Below are positions 7,566 through 12,973 of a stretch of 21,501 nucleotides of DNA, piece after piece (position 1 is the stretch's first letter; each line of letters opens with the position of its first letter). The stretch is from a virus. The stretch lies in IMG/VR virus record IMGVR_UViG_3300025151_000357, positions 1 to 21,501 of that record; one strand, 5' to 3'. Both the position numbers and the translations under genes were made by a program. The notes under the pieces are model-generated. The model made no database searches and was not told the origin of the DNA. It was given only the letters and a program-made list of their open reading frames with translations.

Positions 7566-7585
7566 GAAACTGTAAAAGGAGTGTT

Positions 7586-7672
7586 ATGAAAGTAGTAGGT
7601 GAGAATTGTTTCCAGTGCCATTTTAGCGACTTGGGCTGTTTCTGTTTGTCTCGAAGTAAACACATGAATTGA
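7586..7672 (+). CDS. 28-aa cysteine-rich peptide
   Basis: The reading frame encodes 28 residues, beginning MKVVGENCFQCHF and followed by two more cysteines (GCFCLS). The two CxC or CxxC pairs plus a histidine could bind one zinc ion or form disulfides. AAGGAG lies 5 nt before the ATG, a good ribosome-binding site, which is the main reason to call it. It is followed within 40 nt by another small gene with its own site. Function unknown. Confidence 0.45.
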   Translation: MKVVGENCFQCHFSDLGCFCLSRSKHMN

Positions 7673-7710
7673 ACTGTAAAGCTATTAATTATTAACTAAA
7701 GGAGTAGGTT

Positions 7711-7845
7711 ATGTCTTTAAGAGCCGTAACAGATAGGTATTGGATATTCGAGAATTGGTTCGGTAGTTTTGTAGAAGTAAGCCGTGCTAATCATCCTGAA
7801 TACCAACAGGCGTTAGCCAGAGCCCGAGATAAAGCTAATGGATAG
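7711..7845 (+). CDS. 44-aa small protein, unknown function
   Basis: The 44-residue product (MSLRAVTDRYWIFENWF at the start, helix EYQQALARARDKANG at the end) is preceded by AAAGGAG, 6 nt from the ATG at 7711. Its last codons overlap the ATG of the next gene by 8 nt. The amino-terminal half is aromatic and the tail is a basic amphipathic helix. No family is recognised. Confidence 0.5.
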   Translation: MSLRAVTDRYWIFENWFGSFVEVSRANHPEYQQALARARDKANG

Positions 7846-7936
7846 CTTTTTTGAGTGGCTCGAAAATGCTTTAATTGTTTGTGTCCTCCTTTGGGGGAGT
7901 TATATCGTAGTACGATTGTTACTGGTGCTGGTATAG
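7838..7936 (+). CDS. 32-aa single-pass membrane peptide
   Basis: Starting at the ATG inside the end of the preceding gene (ATGGATAG), this frame encodes a short acidic head (MDSFFEWLEN). One hydrophobic helix of about 20 residues follows (ALIVCVLLWGSYIVVRLLLV). There is no good ribosome-binding site, so it would depend on re-initiation after the 44-aa gene. The topology suggests a small inner-membrane protein, as found in many early phage regions. No function can be assigned. Confidence 0.4.
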   Translation: MDSFFEWLENALIVCVLLWGSYIVVRLLLVLV

Positions 7937-7948
7937 TTTATAAAAAGT

Positions 7949-8025
7949 GAGAACAGGTGTTAGCAGAATACGCAATAAGCCATTAAGTGGATAACTCCTC
8001 TATGAGGGTAATCTGTCCTGTTCTC
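7949..8025 (+). ncRNA. Structured RNA element A, tRNA-sized, closed by a 9-bp stem
   Basis: GAGAACAGG (7949-7957) pairs perfectly with CCTGTTCTC (8017-8025), enclosing 59 nt. One base after the 5' arm comes GTTAGCAGAATAC (7959-7971), nearly the same as in element B at 8419-8488. Inside are two short hairpins, CCA-TTAAG-TGG and CCTC-TAT-GAGG. It fills the gap before the 104-aa gene. It has no tRNA arms or anticodon loop. It could be a leader element, a processing site or a small RNA. Confidence 0.5.
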
Positions 8026-8057
8026 TTTGCTTTAAAGATTTAATTATTGGAGATAAA

Positions 8058-8372
8058 ATGAAAAAAGAAGAATTAAAGGCAGTAGATACATTAAAAGATG
8101 ATGATAACCTTATGGTCAACGTAGCTGTGGATAATTTAGTAGATGAGAAAATTAGGTTAAAAGATGAAATTGATGACTTAAAATATGAAAAGCGTATGTT
8201 ATTAAATATGCTTGAGGATTTAAGAGAGATAGCTCATAAAGGATATAATACCATTAGGTTAAGAGACAACTATGATGATAATAATGTTAGAGATGCTTAT
8301 AATCTTGGTTATGAGTCAGGTGGAGAAGACGCTTATGTTAGAATCATTAAGTATATAAATATGCCTAAGTAA
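8058..8372 (+). CDS. 104-aa coiled-coil protein, unknown function
   Basis: A GGAG site precedes the ATG. The protein is highly charged. Residues about 20-65 form a heptad-like helix (VDNLVDEKIRLKDEIDDLKY and following), and the C-terminal third is Asp/Tyr-rich (LRDNYDDNNVRDAYNLGYES). No catalytic motif is visible. It sits between structured elements A and B and probably has its own leader. Likely a small dimeric early protein; the family is not recognised. Confidence 0.6.
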   Translation: MKKEELKAVDTLKDDDNLMVNVAVDNLVDEKIRLKDEIDDLKYEKRMLLNMLEDLREIAHKGYNTIRLRDNYDDNNVRDAYNLGYESGGEDAYVRIIKYINMPK

Positions 8373-8418
8373 TTTGTAAGAAAATGATAATTAGCGAGTA
8401 TAAAGTATCTGATAAAGT

Positions 8419-8497
8419 CCTATGTTATGTTAGCAACATACATTACTGCCTTCGCTAAGCAGTGATGGAAGAGAATTCTTAACATAGGCAAGAATTC
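8419..8497 (+). ncRNA. Structured RNA element B, with an alternative hairpin
   Basis: CCTATGTTA (8419-8427) pairs with TAACATAGG (8480-8488). As in element A, the motif GTTAGCAACATAC (8429-8441) follows one base after the 5' arm. A second hairpin, ACTGC/GCAGT (8445-8449, 8459-8463), lies inside. GAATTCTT (8473-8480) can instead pair with AAGAATTC (8490-8497), using the 3' arm of the closing stem as its loop. The two structures therefore compete. A further small hairpin, TTCAA/TTGAA, is at 8503-8518. The gap carries no gene. Confidence 0.5.
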
Positions 8498-8555
8498 CTG
8501 CGTTCAAAACCCGTTGAAATCATAGATATGGTGAGATGTAAGACAGGGAAAATTT

Positions 8556-8584
8556 TTGCTGTGTTGTAGTGGTTAATCTACAGT
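8556..8584 (+). promoter_or_regulatory. Weak candidate promoter
   Basis: TTGCTG (8556-8561) and TACAGT (8579-8584) are 17 bp apart, upstream of the 98-aa gene. The -35 box matches consensus at only three positions and the -10 box at four. An ATTGAA/TTCAAT hairpin (8585-8602) lies just downstream. Confidence 0.2.
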
Positions 8585-8651
8585 ATTGAAGTCAAATTCA
8601 ATATCTCTGCTAACCTTAGAGGCACAGCTTAATTTTATAACTGAGGTTAAT

Positions 8652-8948
8652 ATGACTCAAAATAAAAAGTGTCAACACGAATGTTCATGTGGTGACACTC
8701 AAATCAATCATGCTCACGAGTTTCCAGAGTTGGGTTGTGTTTGCCTCACTTGTGGGGAAAACTCTCCACCTTTTGAAGGCTCAGAGCTTGTTATGTACGA
8801 TGAGGAATGCGTGCATAACTTAAAAAAGATGATTCCTCTTATTAATTCAATGAAAACAAGCTTTGACCATGTTCGTGGCGATGTAGAGGCTAGAGAGATA
8901 ATGGTCGCTACTATTAATAAGGCTATTGAAATCATTGAGTTAAAATAA
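8652..8948 (+). CDS. 98-aa Cys-rich, probably zinc-binding protein
   Basis: The ATG at 8652 follows GAGG at 5-nt spacing and is preferred over an upstream in-frame TTG (8586) that falls in a hairpin and lacks a ribosome-binding site. The first 35 residues contain Cys7, Cys11, Cys13, Cys29, Cys31 and Cys34 with three nearby histidines. They resemble a zinc-ribbon-like knuckle (CVCLTCG). The rest is helical and acidic. Phage zinc-ribbon proteins often bind nucleic acid or host polymerase, but nothing here shows which. No known family is recognised. Confidence 0.6.
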   Translation: MTQNKKCQHECSCGDTQINHAHEFPELGCVCLTCGENSPPFEGSELVMYDEECVHNLKKMIPLINSMKTSFDHVRGDVEAREIMVATINKAIEIIELK

Positions 8949-8976
8949 GTTTTGCTTTATTATGCAAGGAGGCTAT

Positions 8977-9030
8977 ATGAGTGATGAAGAAGCTCAATGG
9001 CTAGAAAGCCAAGTTACCAGAGAGTGGTAA
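8977..9030 (+). CDS. 17-aa micropeptide with a strong ribosome-binding site
   Basis: AAGGAGG is placed 4 nt before an ATG that opens a frame of only 17 codons (MSDEEAQWLESQVTREW). The quality of the site suggests real translation. It may act as a leader peptide for the structured stretch that follows rather than as a functional protein. Confidence 0.35.
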   Translation: MSDEEAQWLESQVTREW

Positions 9031-9044
9031 TATTATTTGTAGTA

Positions 9045-9079
9045 TCAAGGTAGTACTAGCGAAGTCCTGAGAACCTTGA
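9045..9079 (+). other. Hairpin element D
   Basis: TCAAGGT (9045-9051) pairs with ACCTTGA (9073-9079) around a 21-nt loop. It is one of two inverted repeats in the 308-bp gap between the 17-aa frame and the next gene. No T-tract follows, so it is not a standard terminator. Confidence 0.35.
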
Positions 9080-9112
9080 CTAAGTTTATTCCAGGAAGTT
9101 AAAAGTAAATAT

Positions 9113-9167
9113 TGTCTAGTGGTGTCGTTTAAATTGCCTTAAATACAGTGGATTCTGTTGCTAGACA
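9113..9167 (+). other. Structured RNA element E
   Basis: TGTCTAG (9113-9119) pairs with CTAGACA (9161-9167), and the stem can be lengthened outwards by A-T and G-U pairs. Inside, TTTAA/TTAAA (9128-9132, 9139-9143) and ACAG/CTGT (9145-9148, 9155-9158) form two further small hairpins. From 9168 to 9338 I see no gene, only a CTAAC/GTTAG hairpin (9181-9196), an A8 run and a TACAAT box (9303-9308) without a convincing -35 partner. Confidence 0.35.
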
Positions 9168-9338
9168 GTAGGCAAACCATCTAACCTCTCAGTTAGTACG
9201 AAAAAAAAGCTACAATCCCCTTCTACCCTATTTATTTCAATCTAAGCTAGACCAAGGACTCCGCATCCACTAGGTTGTTAATGTTTTAGTATTAAACGAG
9301 GGTACAATCTGTTTACAAGTCAGATGAGGGAAAGAATT

Positions 9339-9560
9339 ATGTACAAAAACACTATAAGTGAATTAGATATAATGGTAGATGGAATGGCTGAATACGCTTT
9401 TCCATATTTAGATAAAATATTTGAGGACTATGGTTGGTCTATACAAACAGTTGGTGTTCAACTGTTAATGGATGAGCATGGTTGTCCTCGTAACTTAGCT
9501 GAGCGTCTTTTAGATGCTTGGTCAATTAGAAAGGAAAAACATGATAAGGAAAATGTATAG
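9339..9560 (+). CDS. 73-aa protein, unknown function
   Basis: The ATG at 9339 is chosen because GAGGG lies 8 nt upstream; an in-frame ATG at 9324 overlaps that site and has none of its own. The product is acidic and mostly helical (LDIMVDGMAEYAFPYLDKIF, then CPRNLAERLLDAWSIRKEKH). No family is recognised. Its end overlaps the next gene by 20 nt, so the two are probably co-translated. Confidence 0.6.
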   Translation: MYKNTISELDIMVDGMAEYAFPYLDKIFEDYGWSIQTVGVQLLMDEHGCPRNLAERLLDAWSIRKEKHDKENV

Positions 9561-9927
9561 TGTCAAAGATGCTGATGATTTTAATGAATTAAGTGAAAAA
9601 GATACAGAGCAAATGAAAGACCAATATATGGAATGGTTAACACAATGCCCTTTTTGGTTTTCGACAAGTGTACCTGAGAAAGTAGATAGCTCTCCTTTCC
9701 CTCATAAGAAAGTTATTCTTGAAGTTCATTATCCTGTTGTAAAGAAAGAGGATGGGCTTAAAAGGTATGATGTTCATTATGAAGCTGTTGTGGATGGGTT
9801 CATTGATATAGAAGCAAGAGACTTAGACCATGCTTATGAAGTTGCAGAAGACCATTATGGTGAGTTCATAAGTAATGTAGAATCTTATGATTATGAAATA
9901 GAAGTTCTAGATATTAAGGAGCTTTAA
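9541..9927 (+). CDS. 128-aa protein, unknown function
   Basis: AAGGA precedes the ATG at 9541 by 5 nt; a second ATG at 9553 is also possible. The N-terminal half is charged, with a Trp/Phe-rich patch (WLTQCPFWFSTS). The C-terminal half reads as a small alpha/beta unit: strand YDVHYEAVVDGFIDIEA, helix DLDHAYEVAEDHYGEF, final strand. This pattern resembles small phage domains in which an 'A-x-D-x-x-x-A' helix follows a strand (DpnD/PcfM-like), but the match is too weak to name the protein. Confidence 0.6.
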   Translation: MIRKMYSVKDADDFNELSEKDTEQMKDQYMEWLTQCPFWFSTSVPEKVDSSPFPHKKVILEVHYPVVKKEDGLKRYDVHYEAVVDGFIDIEARDLDHAYEVAEDHYGEFISNVESYDYEIEVLDIKEL

Positions 9928-9928
9928 T

Positions 9929-10003
9929 ATGGCTGTTGCTGGTGTCTCTTTGTTGTTGTTGTGTTTGGTAATGTTTTATTTAATCGTAATAAAGGAGGTT
10001 TAA
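9929..10003 (+). CDS. 24-aa hydrophobic membrane peptide
   Basis: This frame of 24 residues is almost entirely one transmembrane helix (VAGVSLLLLCLVMFYLIVI). AAGGAG at 9917 lies 8 nt upstream inside the previous gene's end, and the stop TAA directly abuts the ATG at 10004. The AAAGGAGG inside its own last codons serves the next gene. The tight packing and good site support translation. Function unknown. Confidence 0.45.
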   Translation: MAVAGVSLLLLCLVMFYLIVIKEV

Positions 10004-10525
10004 ATGGGTTTAGATATGTATCTAACTGCTAGACATTATTATGGTGGTAAATGGCGTAAGAAAGGAGAATGGAACTCTAAACGAGGTCATACATTGTCTA
10101 TTGGTGGCAATTTTGCTAAGAATAGCAATCTAAATGCTGATAACGTGTATGAAATATCTAGTGAAATAGCTTATTGGCGTAAAGCTAATGCCATTCACGG
10201 TTGGTTTGTTGAGAATTGTGCTGATGGCGTTGATAACTGTCAACCTGCGTATGTAACTCATGAGCAATTAGAAAACTTATTAGAGTTATGCAAAGAAGTG
10301 AAAAGGCTTTTGGATGAAAAGAAGTATGATACCGCTGAAGGACTTTTACCGCCTACGCAAGGGTTTTTCTTTGGTCAATATGACACAAGTCACGAATGGT
10401 ATAAAGAAGAAGTCGAAGAAACCATAGATATGTTGGAAGAAATTCTGAGCAACCACAAAGACATAGTTTCCAAACTAGAACCAACTGACTTAGGTGTCAG
10501 TTATTGGTATGAAGCTAGTTGGTAG
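10004..10525 (+). CDS. Conserved phage protein of the MGLDMYL type, function unknown
   Basis: AAAGGAGG stands 5 nt before the ATG. The 173-aa product begins MGLDMYLTARHYYGG. It continues with EIAYWRKANAIHGWFVENC, a DNCQPAYVTHEQLENLLELC segment, then LLPPTQGFFFGQYD and a helix-rich tail. I know this pattern from uncharacterised proteins in many phages and some bacteria: a fixed N-terminus, YWRKAN-IH-WF, and GFFFG followed by an acidic helix. No enzyme activity is established as far as I know. An intrinsic terminator follows, so this is the last gene of the first early transcription unit. Confidence 0.8.
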   Translation: MGLDMYLTARHYYGGKWRKKGEWNSKRGHTLSIGGNFAKNSNLNADNVYEISSEIAYWRKANAIHGWFVENCADGVDNCQPAYVTHEQLENLLELCKEVKRLLDEKKYDTAEGLLPPTQGFFFGQYDTSHEWYKEEVEETIDMLEEILSNHKDIVSKLEPTDLGVSYWYEASW

Positions 10526-10545
10526 ATGCTGTGAGTGGGTAAAAA

Positions 10546-10580
10546 AGGGGGGAGATTTCTCTCCCCTTTAATTGTTTTTT
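10546..10580 (+). terminator. Rho-independent terminator
   Basis: GGGGAGA (10549-10555) pairs with TCTCCCC (10560-10566) around TTTC, extended by G-U and A-T pairs. TTTAATTGTTTTTT follows. It ends the unit that finishes with the gene at 10004-10525, so the next gene needs its own promoter. Confidence 0.85.
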
Positions 10581-10682
10581 ATGTACTTAAACTAGTACAA
10601 ACTTAACTACTTAAACCAAATTTTTCCACATATTTATACTTGTTAAATATGTTAACCTAATTTAACTTACAGGACAATTAAT
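10581..10682 (+). promoter_or_regulatory. Promoter/operator region of the second early unit
   Basis: The gap is very A+T-rich. It holds a TGTAC/GTACA hairpin at its start, three direct repeats of ACTTAAAC-like sequence (10585, 10599, 10607) and an inverted repeat GTTAAAT/ATTTAAC (10642-10648, 10660-10666) centred near GTTAAC (10651-10656). TTGTTA (10640-10645) is a possible -35 box, but I see no -10 box that fits well. A promoter is needed here because a terminator lies just upstream. Confidence 0.35.
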
Positions 10683-11003
10683 ATGAGATTAGAAACCTTA
10701 TTAACTACCGAAACTAAGAATGATTTAATTAAATTCTCCCTTTCCCTTAAACGCAGTAATATAGATATACAGCGTGCATTAGTTAAGGGAGAATATTACG
10801 CAAATGAAATAACTAAAATACGAGCTTTAAGTAAGTATGAGCTTGTTAAGTATATTGAACAATTGCGAAATGATAAAGGTGTCAAACTTGGCACTAAAAT
10901 TGCCCACTCAAGCTCTACAAAGATGTATAGAATGCTAGACAGTAAGATTCGTGAAAAGATGGAATTAATGAATTACGCTAGAAATCGTTTATATGCTTCT
11001 TAA
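10683..11003 (+). CDS. 106-aa basic helical protein, unknown function
   Basis: An AGGA site lies 8 nt before the ATG. The product is basic and appears all-helical: LETLLTTETKNDLIKFSLSL, then IQRALVKGEYYANEITKIRAL, then a C-terminal helix with IREKMELMNYARNRLY. The first part could be a small helix-turn-helix-like bundle, but no clear recognition helix can be pointed to. It is the first gene after a terminator and the next terminator-like hairpin follows directly, so it is probably a single-gene unit. A regulator is possible. Confidence 0.6.
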   Translation: MRLETLLTTETKNDLIKFSLSLKRSNIDIQRALVKGEYYANEITKIRALSKYELVKYIEQLRNDKGVKLGTKIAHSSSTKMYRMLDSKIREKMELMNYARNRLYAS

Positions 11004-11011
11004 TGAAGAGC

Positions 11012-11076
11012 ACCCAAGATACGCCTCCTCCTACCTATCTACAACTACTACATTGGGGGCGTATCTCTTTTTGGGT
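11012..11076 (+). terminator. Long hairpin followed by T-tract, probable terminator
   Basis: A 12-bp stem (11017-11028 with 11055-11066, one G-U) closes a 26-nt loop and is followed by CTTTTT. Outer arms ACCCA (11012-11016) and TGGGT (11072-11076) could pair across the T-run. The loop is larger than usual for an intrinsic terminator, so the element may also act like the structured elements elsewhere in the early region. Confidence 0.6.
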
Positions 11077-11084
11077 CAAGACTT

Positions 11085-11576
11085 ATGAGTAATACAACAA
11101 TTGTCAGGCTAATCAAAGACAGATTAGAACATGGCAAGAAACAATACAAAGAGCAATTAAATGTACATGATGGTCGTAACTGGACTCAAGAAACGCTTGA
11201 GGAAATGTTAGATGCTTGTGTATATCTATCTGCTGAAATAATAAAAAGAAATAGTAAAGCTGTTAAATACAAATACGTAATCACCATGAGAGAGTTTGAT
11301 GGTGAAAACTTCACAATAGTCTATCAACATGATAAAAGCTGGTCGATGAGCAAAGCTTATATAAAAGAAATTTGCTTTTGGCTTGCTCAATCAAAAATTG
11401 ACACTAGTTCTGATTTTGATAAAGACAAAAACAAAGAGTTATTAAACGATGTGCACGTAATAAGTTGTATTGAGTTTAATAACGCTAATGATGAACACGA
11501 AGATTTAGCAAAAAGCGGATGGAATCTGTGGGCACATGACTATTGGGACACTTCTTACGTATTAAGTAGTATGTGA
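11085..11576 (+). CDS. MazG-like N-terminal domain protein
   Basis: Residues 1-55 (VRLIKDRLEHGKKQYKEQLN, then TQETLEEMLDACVYLSAEII) follow the pattern of phage MazG-like pyrophosphohydrolase helices. In those, a basic 'RLxxGxxxY' helix precedes an 'EExLDAxxYL' helix carrying the metal-binding acids. The usual second pair of acidic residues is not evident, so activity is doubtful. Residues 60-163 look like a separate alpha/beta part with several Trp residues and an NNANDEHEDLAKSGW segment. MazG-type enzymes hydrolyse (d)NTPs or alarmones. The gene begins the block leading to the recombination genes. The family call is moderate and the function uncertain. Confidence 0.45.
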   Translation: MSNTTIVRLIKDRLEHGKKQYKEQLNVHDGRNWTQETLEEMLDACVYLSAEIIKRNSKAVKYKYVITMREFDGENFTIVYQHDKSWSMSKAYIKEICFWLAQSKIDTSSDFDKDKNKELLNDVHVISCIEFNNANDEHEDLAKSGWNLWAHDYWDTSYVLSSM

Positions 11577-11582
11577 AAACTG

Positions 11583-11816
11583 ATGAGTAAACAATCAATA
11601 TATGTAAGACATAAAGATGAAATATTTAAAAAGTATAAGGAACATATAGATTTTATGTGGGAGAAAAAAGACAGCGTAGATATAGTTCTACGAGATGGAC
11701 TTATAGTAGGATACAAACAGGCATTAGAATGGGTATTAGGTTTAGATAAAACTCAAGAAGAAAAAGACAAAGAATATGCAAAGACCGACAATAACAAACA
11801 TAAGAAAGATATTTAG
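11583..11816 (+). CDS. 77-aa charged protein, unknown function
   Basis: The protein is helical and strongly charged (HKDEIFKKYKEHIDFMWEKK, then GYKQALEWVLGLDKTQEEKD). It starts 6 nt after the previous stop without a clear ribosome-binding site, and its last 41 nt overlap the next gene in another frame. No family is recognised. The tight packing supports it being real. Confidence 0.55.
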   Translation: MSKQSIYVRHKDEIFKKYKEHIDFMWEKKDSVDIVLRDGLIVGYKQALEWVLGLDKTQEEKDKEYAKTDNNKHKKDI

Positions 11817-11982
11817 TGATGCTGGTGTCCAATTAGGCACTCAGACAGTAAATATGATAGAAAAAGAAATGGTTTTCCTTGCTCAAAGAATGGCACAACG
11901 TTGTGTAGAAGGAAACCTTAAACGATTAACTCCAGAATTATTCTGGGTAGCAATGGGAAGAACAAATGGGTCATCTGATTGA
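11776..11982 (+). CDS. Possible single-domain histone-fold protein
   Basis: The 68 residues can be laid on archaeal histones of the HMf type. A short helix ITNIRKIFSDAG matches 'IgrIiknAG', with AG before loop 1. A long central helix TVNMIEKEMVFLAQRMAQRC ends in a basic loop NLKRLT comparable to the histone RKT loop. A last short helix TPELFWVAMG matches 'kaEDIelA'. The central helix is about one turn shorter than in HMf. If right, it would be a small dimeric DNA-binding protein, as in the bacterial and phage histone families now known. The gene overlaps both neighbours and has a weak ribosome-binding site. The fold is inferred by eye; another helical DNA-binding protein is possible. Confidence 0.45.
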   Translation: MQRPTITNIRKIFSDAGVQLGTQTVNMIEKEMVFLAQRMAQRCVEGNLKRLTPELFWVAMGRTNGSSD

Positions 11983-12964
11983 AAATATGTTCTACTTGGG
12001 TGAGACTCCCTGGCATGGCTTAGGAACGCCATTACAAGAAGTTCCTTCGATAGAAGAAGCGTTAGAGTTGTCTGGTATGAACTTTGAGGTAAAGAAAGTA
12101 CCTACTGTTTATCAAATGTATAATAACGAAGGTGATTATATATTGAAAGACACTGGTCATTTTGTAACAGTTCGCTCTGACACTAATAAACCAATAGGTA
12201 ATGTTGGTAACAAATACGAAGTCTTGCAGAACCGTGATGCTTTTGCACCTTTTGAGGTATTACAAGACTATGGATATAAGTTTGAAACTGCTGGTGTAAT
12301 TGACGAAGGAAAGAAAGTATGGATTCTCGCAAAGACTCCTGACACTTTTCAAGTAGGCGATGATGCAATACAAGGTTTTGTGTTGCTCTACACTTCACAT
12401 GATGGGTCATCAGGTAGTTGTTTTCGTGATACGTCTATTCGTGTTGTATGTAATAATACATTAACGTGGGCATTAAATAAAAAAGGTGGCTATGAGTACA
12501 AATTAAGGCATACCTCTTCTATTAATTCACGAATAAAAGAGCTAACTGATAAAATAAATGAGCATAAAGGAAATGTTTCGTTAGCAATGGACCACATGAA
12601 TCGTTTTGTTGATGTTGAAATGACTCCAGAGTCATTAAAACTGTACATCGAAGCAGTAATGCCTTGGTTAAAGAATAGACATAAAGAATCTGTACCTGAA
12701 CTTGGTATTTTTGTTCGTAACAGGGCAAAACCAGTTTATGATACGATTACTGACCTGTTTTATAACGGGAAAGGAAATAAAGGTCGCACATTGTGGGATG
12801 CGTATAATGCAATTGCTGAATATCACGACCACGTGAAGAACCATAAAGACTGGGTAAAAGGTACTCATTTTGGTGCTTCTCATCGTGATAAGATGAATGC
12901 ATATAGGATTGCCGAAGCGATGGCGAATCATAGTAGTAATAGTGGAATAATCACTTACAATTAA
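11966..12964 (+). CDS. DUF932 (phage/plasmid-like, TIGR03299) protein
   Basis: This 332-aa protein has all landmarks of the family. At the N-terminus is MFYLGETPWHGLGTPLQE, then GNVGNKYEVLQNRDAFAPFE, then a DEGKKVWILAKTP strand. The core FVLLYTSHDGSSGSCFRDTSIRVVCNNTL comes next, and a helical C-terminal third includes GKGNKGRTLWDAYNAIAEY. The family is common on phages and plasmids, often beside annealing proteins and SSB. Its biochemical role is not established to my knowledge. GGAAG lies 5 nt before the ATG, inside the end of the preceding gene (17-nt overlap). It probably belongs functionally to the recombination genes downstream, from which it is separated by only 9 nt. Confidence 0.88.
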   Translation: MGHLIENMFYLGETPWHGLGTPLQEVPSIEEALELSGMNFEVKKVPTVYQMYNNEGDYILKDTGHFVTVRSDTNKPIGNVGNKYEVLQNRDAFAPFEVLQDYGYKFETAGVIDEGKKVWILAKTPDTFQVGDDAIQGFVLLYTSHDGSSGSCFRDTSIRVVCNNTLTWALNKKGGYEYKLRHTSSINSRIKELTDKINEHKGNVSLAMDHMNRFVDVEMTPESLKLYIEAVMPWLKNRHKESVPELGIFVRNRAKPVYDTITDLFYNGKGNKGRTLWDAYNAIAEYHDHVKNHKDWVKGTHFGASHRDKMNAYRIAEAMANHSSNSGIITYN

Positions 12965-12973
12965 GGAGTTGAT

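Noticed and set aside
8407-8500. Hammerhead-like CTGATAAAGTCC near element B
   Set aside because: The CTGANGA core is not met, and the GAAA and cleavage-site parts cannot be placed around three stems.
8586-8651. N-terminal extension of the 98-aa Cys-rich protein from a TTG at 8586
   Set aside because: The TTG is inside a hairpin and has no ribosome-binding site; the ATG at 8652 has GAGG at good spacing.
9110-9170. tRNA-like stretch (TCTAGTGGT resembling an A box, with flanking complementary ends)
   Set aside because: There is no T-arm with a TTCRA loop, no 5-bp anticodon stem with 7-nt loop and no proper acceptor end; the length does not fit.
9303-9308. TACAAT as -10 box of a promoter before the 73-aa gene
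   Set aside because: No acceptable -35 hexamer lies 16-18 bp upstream, so a promoter call is not supported.
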